Below, piece by piece: positions 6,846 through 14,467 of a stretch of 46,649 nt of DNA. This DNA comes from Anaerolineales bacterium (GTDB lineage Bacteria > Chloroflexota > Anaerolineae > Anaerolineales > UBA11858), in NCBI GenBank assembly GCA_021108255.1, contig JAIORG010000125.1, positions 1-46,649 of the forward strand, given 5' to 3'. Positions within the stretch are counted from its first letter, which is position 1, and the number at the start of each line of letters is the position of its first letter. A model generated the notes under the pieces. The model was not told the DNA's origin. It saw only the letters and a program-made list of their open reading frames with translations, and searched no databases. The position numbers and the translations under genes are program-made.

Positions 6846-8018
6846 TCAAGGACCCATACGCTCGAATTCGTCAAGTATTTTCCCCTGGCTTGAATAAACT
6901 GTCGCCCGCAGGTGATTGCCGTCAATTTCCAGCAGCACAAAATGATAGGCCACCGCGAAGGCTTCCCGCGTCATTTCCGGCTCTTCCATCACGCACAGCG
7001 GCGCACCTCCCCCACCGGTGACAATGTAGGTAACACCGTTGACTTCGTTGCGCTCGTAGTTGTGATGGTGACCGGTGAAAACTACGTCTACCCCATATTG
7101 TTCGAAAAGCGGGGCCAGCGCCTCCCTCACGTCTTGCTCAATGTCAGGCTCCTCCCGAGATGAAGTATAGGGTGGAATATGAAAGTAAACAAAGAGCCAG
7201 GGCTGTGTATTGGCCGCCAATTCCCTCTCCAGCCAGTCATACTGTTCGCTGCCCGGGCCAAAATCCACGATACCGTCCACCTGTAAGCAGATGAAACGGG
7301 CGTTACCGTAATCGAAGGCATACCAGCGCTCATTGCCGGGCAGGTAGAAAAAATCAAAATAATATTGATGATTGACCTCGTGATTACCCAGCGCGGGGAA
7401 CAGAGGTGCGCGGGCCATCAATTCTCTCTCAATCTCGAAAAAAGTCTCCCAATCAGGAAACATATATCCCGAATTCACCAGGTCGCCAGTGTGCAGCACA
7501 AAATCTGGTTCTATCGCCACCATACTGTCCACCACCTCCTGATGGATTTGGTGCTGCGTGCGAGTATCCCCAAAGGCGGCAAAAGTGAATTTGGTTTGAT
7601 CGGGACCAGCGGCAGTACGAAAGGCCGCATCTACGCTCAGGGGAACACCATCTTCCTCAACCCGGTAGTGATAAGTGGTGTAGGGTGCCAGGTTTGTGAG
7701 GGTTACAACATGATTTGTTCCCACTTCCGGGTCAGTCACGCTCAAACCGTACTCATCAGTCTCCCCATAAACGATTTCTCCCCGGCTGGAATCTTCAGTC
7801 TCCCAGACAACGATGATCGAGTCTGGGGTTACCGATTGCAGGTACGGCCCGCGGACAAGAGTGTCGCTGAAAACAGAGGTAGAGGTGGGGATGGGCACTA
7901 TTACGGATGTGGAGGTGGGTTCCGCGGTGGGAGGCGAGGCAGTGCAACCAGACACCCAGAGCAAACTGGCTGTCATTATAATTATGCTAACGAAAAAAGC
8001 AATTAGGTTTCTTTTCAT
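6846..8018 (-). CDS. secreted metallophosphoesterase lipoprotein (purple acid phosphatase-like), copy 2
   Basis: 390 residues. The signal peptide ends LLWVSGC (lipobox VSGC), followed by a Ser/Thr/Pro-rich spacer of about 25 residues. The same two domains as its downstream paralogue follow, at high identity: RGPYLQ, FGDTRT, HTGDLV, GNHE, YFHIPPY, VFTGHHHNYER. The pair is a recent tandem duplication that diverged mainly in the signal peptide and spacer. No clear Shine-Dalgarno sequence precedes the ATG at 8018. An inverted repeat (GTACCAT-N5-ATGGTAC, 8061-8079) about 43 bases upstream may be an operator. Phosphate scavenging is a reasonable guess; no Pho box was identified. Confidence 0.9.
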   Translation of the reverse strand: MKRNLIAFFVSIIIMTASLLWVSGCTASPPTAEPTSTSVIVPIPTSTSVFSDTLVRGPYLQSVTPDSIIVVWETEDSSRGEIVYGETDEYGLSVTDPEVGTNHVVTLTNLAPYTTYHYRVEEDGVPLSVDAAFRTAAGPDQTKFTFAAFGDTRTQHQIHQEVVDSMVAIEPDFVLHTGDLVNSGYMFPDWETFFEIERELMARAPLFPALGNHEVNHQYYFDFFYLPGNERWYAFDYGNARFICLQVDGIVDFGPGSEQYDWLERELAANTQPWLFVYFHIPPYTSSREEPDIEQDVREALAPLFEQYGVDVVFTGHHHNYERNEVNGVTYIVTGGGGAPLCVMEEPEMTREAFAVAYHFVLLEIDGNHLRATVYSSQGKILDEFERMGP

Positions 8019-8060
8019 CTATTAGTGTTTTTTCAGCAACCAGACACAAACCAAGCATTG

Positions 8061-8079
8061 GTACCATCTATTATGGTAC
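8061..8079. promoter_or_regulatory. inverted repeat upstream of phosphoesterase genes
   Basis: GTACCAT at 8061-8067 and ATGGTAC at 8073-8079 form a perfect 7-base inverted repeat around CTATT. It sits 43-61 bases upstream of the minus-strand phosphoesterase start, where a repressor or activator could act. The binding protein is unknown. Confidence 0.4.
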
Positions 8080-8208
8080 ACCAGCCAGCTGAAGTTGTGA
8101 AGTAAGCGGGGTGAAAATTGTCCCTGTTAAAGGGGATTGTCTAATTCCCCTAATGCAGGAGTGACACATTTCTTGTGAGCTAACTGCCCAAAAACTCAAA
8201 GAGTCTAT

Positions 8209-8280
8209 TTTTCAAAGAGATAATTAAAATAAAAAAACGAAAACCCATCCCAAGGCATGTCCACTCACATTCAGGTGGCC
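8209..8280 (+). pseudogene. decayed copy of the 130-residue membrane gene's 5' end
   Basis: The DNA matches the ribosome-binding site and first ~55 coding bases of the gene at 5188, from its TTTTTCAAGGAGATAATT to CAGGCGGCC. Here the Shine-Dalgarno is altered (AAGAGATAATT), the ATG has become ATA and about two bases are missing in the A-rich stretch, so it cannot be translated. By eye roughly four bases in five agree. Similarity stops abruptly at 8280. Beyond that point (8281-8420) the opposite strand has an open frame without a start codon, ending in a hydrophobic stretch and VGILAWALDEKP. That resembles the C-terminal ends of this membrane family and may be a second, inverted fragment. Confidence 0.6.
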
Positions 8281-8578
8281 TTTCCGCGGTTTCTCATCCA
8301 GAGCCCAAGCCAAGATCCCCACAAGGGGGACAGACGCAAGTACATGTGCAGCAACAATGATTTTTTCGCAGCAGGATGTATGCGGTTCTTCAGTTGCTGA
8401 TACTAAGCTTTCCAGCGTGGGCCTAAGCGAACTGCAACCATTCTCAAACCTTTAGCAGAATATGCATTTCTTCAAACACCCAGCTGACTTCTATCTTTTT
8501 TAGCTTCAATTTGACAATCCTCTGTTTTTCAGAGAACACCATATTGTGAATATAAGTTCAGATTGGTTACCAATACTC
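8281..8578. other. non-coding stretch between phosphoesterase and fur regions
   Basis: Apart from the possible inverted membrane-gene fragment on the minus strand (8281-8420), I see no gene, RNA or strong hairpin here. Base composition is more AT-rich towards the fur promoter. Confidence 0.4.
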
Positions 8579-8607
8579 TTGTATCTTTTCTCGACATCCA
8601 ATATAAT
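8579..8607 (+). promoter_or_regulatory. candidate promoter of the fur-like gene
   Basis: TTGTAT (8579-8584), a 17-base spacer and TATAAT (8602-8607). It would give a leader of about 145 bases before the fur-like start codon at 8761, carrying the two palindromes at 8720-8749. Confidence 0.5.
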
Positions 8608-8719
8608 TATTGCTATCGTTTGCATTTGCGACTATACGCTTTAGCAATTACTGCTATTAGCGAGCATTAGGAGTTTTTTCGTTGTGCCCTATCAGTCCGC
8701 TAATTTCTAAATTGAATGC

Positions 8720-8749
8720 AGATAATTATCTAGTCTGTTTATCATAAAC
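8720..8749. promoter_or_regulatory. paired palindromes, probable Fur-family operator
   Basis: AGATAATTATCT (8720-8731) is a perfect 12-base palindrome, and GTTTATCATAAAC (8737-8749) a perfect 13-base one with a single central base. Together they resemble the AT-rich GATAATnATTATC type of Fur/Zur box. They end 11 bases before the start codon of the Fur-family gene, as expected for autoregulation. Confidence 0.5.
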
Positions 8750-8760
8750 GGAGAAAAACT

Positions 8761-9240
8761 ATGTCCTGCGAGTCGTTTTTCATAGAACAGCTGCAGAAAA
8801 AAGGATTTCGCCTGACACCACAACGCGAAATTGTGCTGTCCATCCTGCATCAAATGGATTCGCCAGCCTCCGTAGAAGAGCTCTTTGCGAAGGTTCAGGA
8901 GGTTAGTAATGCGGTTGATATTTCTACTGTCTACCGCACCCTGGATTTGCTCCAGGATTTCAATCTGGTGATATCCATAGACCTTGGTGAGAATCACCGG
9001 GTTTTTAAACTAGTAGGTGCCGAAGAACCTCACCTGCACCTGGTTTGCGTGCGCTGCGACACCGTGATTGGTGTGGATATCCATCCCGCGGAATCTTTCG
9101 CCGCCACTCTGATGGAAAAGAACGGCTTCCAGGCCGATCTCACCCGTTTAAATATTCCAGGTCTGTGCAAAAACTGCCGCGGCCAAAAGACGCGATCTAT
9201 CACTGTCAACACCCTCAACCAGCCAGCCCCTCTGGGCTGA
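8761..9240 (+). CDS. Fur-family metalloregulator (Fur/Zur type)
   Basis: 159 residues. The N-terminal winged helix contains FRLTPQREIVLSIL and the recognition helix VDISTVYRTLDLL. The dimerisation/metal domain contains EEPHLHLVCVRCDTVIGVD and ends with CKNC. The two CxxC pairs form the structural zinc site of the family, and the PHLHLVC histidines and nearby acidic residues the sensory site. The gene is followed by a methyltransferase and a Nik/Opp-type importer on the same strand, so it probably controls uptake of a metal or metal chelate. Whether the effector is Fe, Zn or Ni cannot be told from the residues. CGGAGAAA precedes the ATG. Confidence 0.9.
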   Translation: MSCESFFIEQLQKKGFRLTPQREIVLSILHQMDSPASVEELFAKVQEVSNAVDISTVYRTLDLLQDFNLVISIDLGENHRVFKLVGAEEPHLHLVCVRCDTVIGVDIHPAESFAATLMEKNGFQADLTRLNIPGLCKNCRGQKTRSITVNTLNQPAPLG

Positions 9241-9247
9241 AGAACCC

Positions 9248-9319
9248 ATGGCAACCAGAATCAACACCGCATTTCTCTCCTTAAAAGAACAAATCCTCCG
9301 GGTAGCGATTTGGCGATAA
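9248..9319 (+). CDS. possible 23-residue leader/coupling ORF
   Basis: ATG at 9248 opens 23 codons (MATRINTAFLSLKEQILRVA...) ending in a TAA whose last A is the A of the ATG starting the downstream methyltransferase (TAATG). The frame fills nearly all of the gap after the fur-like gene. No good ribosome-binding site is visible, although the upstream stop codon is only seven bases away, so re-initiating ribosomes could read it. It could couple translation of fur and the methyltransferase, or be chance. Confidence 0.25.
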   Translation: MATRINTAFLSLKEQILRVAIWR

Positions 9320-10161
9320 TGACAGCTCTAGAAGCCTGGAAGCAGCGTATCATCGCCTGCCGACGGCAGCGATCTCAGACCGACAGCGAACAATGGGATC
9401 GAACTGCTAGCTGGTATGGCAGCTGGGTCCAGGAAAATGACTATGTCGACAAGGTTTTCCCTTACCTGCAGGAAGCCCTTCCAGCAGACGCCCGGGTGCT
9501 TGAAATCGGATCGGGCACAGGGGCTTTTACCCTCCCACTGGCTTGCGCTGCCGGGGAAGTGCTGGCAATCGAACCTTCCCGGACCATGAGAGAACATCTG
9601 GATGACAATCTCCAGGCAGCAGGTTTATCCAACGTCAACCTGCTGTCCGAACGGATTGAAGAATCCCTGCCCTATATCCAGAGTCGCGGACCCTTTCAGT
9701 TAGTCTTTGCCTCCTTCTCTCTCTACAACATACCGGATATTGACCTGGTGATTGGCAATCTTCTACCGCTGACTCAGCATTTGATGATTCTACTTGGCAC
9801 CGGTGCGCGGTCGATCTGGAGCCAGGACCTCTACCGCCAGTTTTCTGGAGAGGAGAGGGTAATCCCACCCCAGCTGGACCTGCTGTATCCGGTGCTGCTG
9901 GAGATGGGTTTATTTGCTGATGTGCGCATCATCAACGCCAGTCAAAATTACCCCTATGATAACGAAAAAGCCCTGATCGACTGGTGGATGGAACGCCTGA
10001 AGCTGCCATCATCACGCCGCAGGGAACTGCAGGACGCTCTGCGCCCGCTGATTTTGAAACGGGACGGACAGGTGGGTATCTTTCAGAAAAGAAAAATGGC
10101 GTTGGTAGACATTGACCGGGAAAAACAAAATCGGAAAGATTTACACAATACCAATCCATAA
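9319..10161 (+). CDS. class I SAM-dependent methyltransferase linked to a metal/peptide importer
   Basis: 280 residues from the ATG at 9319 (a TTG nine bases earlier is also in frame). The SAM-binding loop VLEIGSGTGAFTLPLA lies near residue 60. Motif II is VLAIEPSRTM, and FQLVFASFSLYNIPDID is the motif IV region. An N-terminal helix precedes WDRTASWYGSWVQENDYVDKV, typical of small-molecule methyltransferases. The C-terminal part (about 190-270) is family-specific. Position between a Fur-type regulator and a NikABC-like importer hints that it may modify or sense an imported or secreted chelator. This is inference from context only. Confidence 0.85.
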   Translation: MTALEAWKQRIIACRRQRSQTDSEQWDRTASWYGSWVQENDYVDKVFPYLQEALPADARVLEIGSGTGAFTLPLACAAGEVLAIEPSRTMREHLDDNLQAAGLSNVNLLSERIEESLPYIQSRGPFQLVFASFSLYNIPDIDLVIGNLLPLTQHLMILLGTGARSIWSQDLYRQFSGEERVIPPQLDLLYPVLLEMGLFADVRIINASQNYPYDNEKALIDWWMERLKLPSSRRRELQDALRPLILKRDGQVGIFQKRKMALVDIDREKQNRKDLHNTNP

Positions 10162-10196
10162 ATAGGTTCATAATCATCTATCGCGAGGAGAACACT

Positions 10197-11831
10197 ATGA
10201 AACACCCCCGCTTTCAAATATTAATACTTGCACTGATCGGCCTGCTGCTGCTTACCGGCTGCAGCACATCGGTGGAAGAATCCACCCAGGCTGTTATAGC
10301 GGAAGGTCCAGTTGTCGAAAAGACAGCCGAGGAGCCCACAAAAGCACCGATTGATGAACCGACAGTGGATCCAGCGGTGAACAGCGAGCCGTCTTATGCT
10401 GAAGAAATAATCATCGGCATCGGACGAAATCTGTATTACGGTCAATCCCAGTGGCACATGATCCATGGGTCCCTGCATGTCTGGGAGCCGCTGCTCTATC
10501 CAGATGAAAATCTCAATCCACAGCCCTACCTGGCCGAGTCCTGGGAATCCAACGAAGATCTCACCGCCTGGACCTTCAAGCTGAAAAAAGGCATCTCCTT
10601 CCATGATGGATCACCGCTTACCGCAGAGGTGGCCGTGAATAACCTGATGGAGATCCACGAGAATTACACCCCACTGCCAACTCTGGACCGTATGGAGGTC
10701 GTGGACGAAAGCACCTTTACTATTTATCTGACCGAATCCACCCCGGCGCTTCCGGACTTGCTGGTTTACTTCCAATCAGCCATGCTCTCCCCCGGAACAC
10801 GCGATCAGGAAGGCACGGACCAACCAGTTCCTTACGGCACTGGCCCCTTCCAATTTGTTGAGTACGTGGACGGCGAGCGCATTGTACTGGAACGCAATGA
10901 AAACTACTGGGGAGAGCCACCTAAAGTCGAACGCATCATCTACCGCTACATCCCCGACGCCATCACCCGGTTGCAAGCGTTGCAGTCCGGGGAAATCGAT
11001 GCCATCGCCGATGTGGGATCTATCATACCCAGTCAGAGCGAGATCGTTGAAAGCGATGAAAACCTCAATCTTTTCACCGTCGACGTGCTCACCACTCATT
11101 ATCTGTTCTTCAATAACGACAAACCTCCCTTTGATAATCAAATCCTGCGGCAGGCCGTCTCCCTGGCTATTGACCGGGAGTTGATTGTTAATGAGACAGT
11201 TTATGGCTATGGGGTTCCCGGTACGAGCCTGATCACCCAACTTGCCGAGAAGTGGGTCAACCCGGCAGCTTCACCTGCTTACGATCTGGCCGAAGCGAAA
11301 GCGCTAGCGCAGTCCGTACTGGGAGACGAGCGTATCCAGGTGACCTTTGTGCTCCACAGCGGTCTGGCAAACCGTTGGCCTTATGGTGAGATCGCCCAAA
11401 TTATCCAGTTTGCGCTGGTAGACCTGGGAATAGATATTGAAATCCAGACGGTTGAGGGCGGTACCTGGAACGAGATGCTGGCAAACGATGAGTATGATAT
11501 CAGCATGCGCCCATACACCATGTCCTCCGGCGACCCGGACGATTTCATGACCTATTGGGCGCGGCCGGAAGGTATCTTCAACAGCAAGTACAGTATCAGC
11601 TATGATGATGACCAAATCGAGGTCTTGATCAATCAAGCAGTTTCTGAAGTGGATCTAGCAACCCGGAAGGCGTACTATGATGATATCCAGGCGATTTTAA
11701 TTGAACAAACGCCTTTTACACCGATTTATCATGAGGTCACCCTCTATGCTGCAAAGGATACTGTCTTTAATCTGACGTTGGATGCTGTTTTCCGCCCTTC
11801 ACTGAATACAGTGTACAAACTTGCAGAATAA
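10197..11831 (+). CDS. ABC importer substrate-binding lipoprotein (SBP_bac_5, NikA/OppA-like)
   Basis: 544 residues. Lipoprotein signal LALIGLLLLTGCS with lipobox LTGC, then an acidic/Pro-rich linker of about 45 residues. The mature domain has the family-5 features: HVWEPLLY, PYLAESWE, WTFKLKKGISFHDGSPLTA, YGTGPFQF, IVLERNENYWG and LRQAVSLAIDRE. The family carries peptides, nickel or opine-type metal chelates. The Fur-family regulator three genes upstream favours a metal or metallophore cargo here. GAGGAGAACACT precedes the ATG. A 15-bp hairpin directly after the stop probably stabilises this part of the mRNA, giving more binding protein than permease. Confidence 0.9.
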   Translation: MKHPRFQILILALIGLLLLTGCSTSVEESTQAVIAEGPVVEKTAEEPTKAPIDEPTVDPAVNSEPSYAEEIIIGIGRNLYYGQSQWHMIHGSLHVWEPLLYPDENLNPQPYLAESWESNEDLTAWTFKLKKGISFHDGSPLTAEVAVNNLMEIHENYTPLPTLDRMEVVDESTFTIYLTESTPALPDLLVYFQSAMLSPGTRDQEGTDQPVPYGTGPFQFVEYVDGERIVLERNENYWGEPPKVERIIYRYIPDAITRLQALQSGEIDAIADVGSIIPSQSEIVESDENLNLFTVDVLTTHYLFFNNDKPPFDNQILRQAVSLAIDRELIVNETVYGYGVPGTSLITQLAEKWVNPAASPAYDLAEAKALAQSVLGDERIQVTFVLHSGLANRWPYGEIAQIIQFALVDLGIDIEIQTVEGGTWNEMLANDEYDISMRPYTMSSGDPDDFMTYWARPEGIFNSKYSISYDDDQIEVLINQAVSEVDLATRKAYYDDIQAILIEQTPFTPIYHEVTLYAAKDTVFNLTLDAVFRPSLNTVYKLAE

Positions 11832-11853
11832 ATAGTCTAGTAATACGGAGCGA

Positions 11854-11888
11854 AGATGCTCCCCTGAATCACCTTCAGGGGAGCATCT
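11854..11888 (+). promoter_or_regulatory. strong intercistronic hairpin
   Basis: A perfect 15-bp stem (11854-11868 with 11874-11888) closes on a TCACC loop. No U tract follows, so it is not a standard terminator. Its 3' arm contains GGGGAG, the only Shine-Dalgarno-like sequence before the permease ATG at 11897. The fold would both protect the upstream message and hide the downstream ribosome-binding site. Confidence 0.7.
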
Positions 11889-11896
11889 GATACTAT

Positions 11897-12853
11897 ATGC
11901 TGCAAATCATCATTCGCAAGGTCATATTAGGACTCTTCTACCTGTTCGTCATCTCCGTGGTGGCGTTTGTGATGGTGCGCCAGATGCCGGGCGACCCAGC
12001 GGTCTTGATTGCCAACCAGGATCGTGAGACGGAAGCGCCGCCAGAATTGGTTGAACGCATCCGACACGAGTATGGATTCGACAGAGGGATGGTAGAGCAA
12101 TACCGATGCTGGCTGCAAAGGGTCATATTTGATGGGGATTTGGGCTACTCCACACGCACAAAACGTCCGGTCCTGGCAGAAATCCAGAGCAGTCTGCCAG
12201 CATCCCTGCGCCTGGGCTTGATCACATTCGGTTTGACCCTGATCATCTCCTTCCCTCTTGGCCTTTTGGCCGGAGTCACAAATAATAAGATCCTTGATCT
12301 ATGGATCCAGAGTATGGCCTGGATTAACTATTCTGTCCCCGTATTCCTCCTGGCTGTCCTCCTGATCTGGTTTTTCGCAGTTGATCTGCGGTTATTGCCT
12401 GCAATTGGTCATGAAACAGGAAGGCACTATGTACTGCCAGTCGCTGCCCTCAGTGTGCACCTTTCTGGCTGGACAACTCAAGTCATCCGCACAAGCATCC
12501 GGGAGATCTCGGAAAAGCCCTACATTCAATTCGCTCATGCGAAAGGGCTGAAACAGATTCGTGTCATCCTGATCCACACACTCAAACCGGCGTTATTCCC
12601 TATCAGCACCGCACTCTTGATTCAATTGGGCAATTTGGTCAGCGGCTCTTTTATTATTGAGACAATTTTTGCCTGGAACGGGATCGGTCGCTTGTTAGTT
12701 GATTCCATCATGGCACGCGACTTTCCAATCATTCAGGGTATCCTGCTTTATACAGGGGGAATCTTCGCACTGATCAATATATTGATCGATAGCCTGTACC
12801 TTTTCCTTGATCCGACAACCGTTGAAAAAATGGGAAGGGGGCGAACATCATGA
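11897..12853 (+). CDS. ABC importer permease (DppB/NikB type)
   Basis: 318 residues with six helices. The N-terminal signature is FVMVRQMPGDPA, a periplasmic loop precedes the second helix (DGDLGYSTRTKRPV), and the cytoplasmic EAA loop is IQFAHAKGLKQIRVILIHTLKPA. This is one half of the inner-membrane channel for the binding protein encoded upstream. Its ATG has no free Shine-Dalgarno (see the hairpin at 11854). The 3' end overlaps the second permease gene by four bases (ATGA), so the two subunits are translated together. Confidence 0.93.
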   Translation: MLQIIIRKVILGLFYLFVISVVAFVMVRQMPGDPAVLIANQDRETEAPPELVERIRHEYGFDRGMVEQYRCWLQRVIFDGDLGYSTRTKRPVLAEIQSSLPASLRLGLITFGLTLIISFPLGLLAGVTNNKILDLWIQSMAWINYSVPVFLLAVLLIWFFAVDLRLLPAIGHETGRHYVLPVAALSVHLSGWTTQVIRTSIREISEKPYIQFAHAKGLKQIRVILIHTLKPALFPISTALLIQLGNLVSGSFIIETIFAWNGIGRLLVDSIMARDFPIIQGILLYTGGIFALINILIDSLYLFLDPTTVEKMGRGRTS

Positions 12854-13638
12854 CGCGCACAATCATTGGAGCTCTCAGCCTGGCCCTGCTTGCCGTTATT
12901 TTATTAGCTTGTGCTTTCCCCGGGCTGTTTACCAATTACGAACCAAACGCAATCAATTTTGCTGAAAAGTTTTCCCAACCCAACCGGATTCATTTAATGG
13001 GAACAGATGAATTAGGGCGAGATTTGTTCACCCGATTGCTTTTTGGAGGACGTGTCACCATTGGGTCTTCCTTGGTGATTGCTGGCGGATCGACATTGAT
13101 CGCCGCAATCTGGGCAGCCGTATCCGCCTACCTGGGTGGAATTTGGGACGAATTAATGACGCGGATTGTAGATATCTTAATGATCATCCCGGCGCTGCTT
13201 TTTGCACTGCTGCTTATCAGTATCCTCGAGCCTGGCATGCGTAGCCTGGTGATCGCGTTGGCCATAGTGCGCTGGCCTGGTTACGCGCGTATTCTGCGAG
13301 GACAGGTTTACTCCCTGCTGAGCGCTGAATACCTGGTGGCTGCCAAGGCACTTGGCGCCAAGCCAGTTCATATCATCCGGCGCCACATCATACCCAACAT
13401 CACTATGCTGATTATCACGCTTTTCGGTTTGAGCTTCGCCAGCGGCATCCTGAGTATTTCCAGCTTGAGCTTCCTGGGATTCGGCGTCCAACTCCCCCAT
13501 CCGGAATGGGGGGCGATGATCAACGCTGCCCGCCCATTCCTGCAAACCCGACCCTATCTGATGATTTTTCCTGGTCTGGCAATCATTGTCACTGTCTTGC
13601 TCGCCAATCTCAGTTTGCGGTTATTAGAACCATCCTGA
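12850..13638 (+). CDS. ABC importer permease (DppC/NikC type)
   Basis: 262 residues. The N-terminal helix is followed by HLMGTDELGRDLFTRLLFGGRVT, the hallmark of the DppC/NikC family. The EAA loop is EYLVAAKALGAKPVHIIRRHIIPN, and FLGFGVQLPHPEWGAMI lies near the C-terminus. It is slightly short compared with the usual ~280-300 residues because the N-terminal cytoplasmic extension is reduced. The operon ends here: no DppD/DppF or NikD/NikE ATPase gene follows, so the importer must borrow ATPases encoded elsewhere or be incomplete. Confidence 0.93.
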   Translation: MTRTIIGALSLALLAVILLACAFPGLFTNYEPNAINFAEKFSQPNRIHLMGTDELGRDLFTRLLFGGRVTIGSSLVIAGGSTLIAAIWAAVSAYLGGIWDELMTRIVDILMIIPALLFALLLISILEPGMRSLVIALAIVRWPGYARILRGQVYSLLSAEYLVAAKALGAKPVHIIRRHIIPNITMLIITLFGLSFASGILSISSLSFLGFGVQLPHPEWGAMINAARPFLQTRPYLMIFPGLAIIVTVLLANLSLRLLEPS

Positions 13639-14103
13639 GCTCAGAGCTCTGACTCTTTTTATAATTGACATCTTAGCAACACGACGACTGATTATCCATA
13701 CAGCCACGAGGTATATAAGAGGAACAAGAATGACTTGGCTGAAGAGCGTGTCATGAACTAACAAACCAAATCTGCCATCAAATTCCTTGCGCTTGATCTT
13801 TTTTCTGGAAAAGGCTCTACACAATTCCAACTGAATAGGTTATTGATATCTTTCCTTATTAACCCCAGATCGGTGTCAAATAAAGAGCACCGTATACCTG
13901 CCGCACCTCATCATAACTACATTCCATTAACCCCTTGCTTCTCTTCGACAGGCTCCCTTAAGCTACGCTTCCCTCGAAGGAGTTTTACAGAGCCCTTCGA
14001 TTTTTAATGAGTTTGTATTGGATCTCATTTTGATTTACTCATTCCAGTTTATGCTTCAGTTGTCTAGTTTTTTCTATTCAAAAATGCTTTCATTCTCAAC
14101 AGG
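13639..14103. other. intergenic region with repeat-like sequence
   Basis: A short perfect palindrome TCAGAGCTCTGA followed by a T-rich stretch (around 13640-13660) may end the importer transcript. A weak minus-strand frame (13624-13830, 68 codons, one hydrophobic segment) has no ribosome site and is probably not a gene. At about 13935-14000 lies TTCGACAGGCTC...CTACGCTTCCCTCGAAGG. This looks like the dispersed TTCGACAGGCTC/GAGCGTAGCCGAAG repeats common between genes in environmental bacteria, related in wording to those at 20740-20765. Confidence 0.4.
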
Positions 14104-14382
14104 TCAATCAATCTTTTGGGCAGGTATTGAGTACGTTTTGGGCATTTTAGCGACGAAAGGGCAAACCGCCTTGCCTGTACAGGAGCTACCACAACTGGGT
14201 GGAGAACACGCGTTCATCACCGCGGCTAACTCCGCATCATCATCCCTCAATCTTCCTTTACGTACCCAAAACTGGATCATGCCATCCAATGCGCTGTGCT
14301 CAATGCCTAATTTGTGGCTAAGATCGCTCAAATTTAGAACACTCTGTGCGAATTTGATTTCTTGCAGTACTTGATTGAGCAT
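14104..14382 (-). CDS. feoC: FeoC-like winged-helix protein with cysteine cluster
   Basis: 92 residues. The N-terminal winged-helix half is LNQVLQEIKFAQSVLNLSDLSHKLGIEHSALDGMIQF, with LGIEHSALDGMIQFWVRKGRL as the recognition region. A cysteine-rich wing follows with four cysteines spaced C-x4-C-x3-C-x5-C (residues ~59-73). That is the FeoC/FeoC-like arrangement proposed to bind an Fe-S cluster. The gene is the last of the feo operon, 85 bases after feoB. FeoC is thought to regulate FeoB stability or operon expression in response to iron or oxygen. Confidence 0.85.
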   Translation of the reverse strand: MLNQVLQEIKFAQSVLNLSDLSHKLGIEHSALDGMIQFWVRKGRLRDDDAELAAVMNACSPPSCGSSCTGKAVCPFVAKMPKTYSIPAQKID

Positions 14383-14467
14383 CTTTCTTATTCCCTTACT
14401 CTGTTTCCAGTGAATAGTGATCGATTATCATTTACTCATCTGATTACTGATCACTGTTATCTAAGAA

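Noticed and set aside
13624-13830. 68-codon minus-strand frame with one hydrophobic segment
   Set aside because: It overlaps the end of the second permease gene, lacks a ribosome-binding site and resembles nothing known. Treated as probable non-coding DNA.
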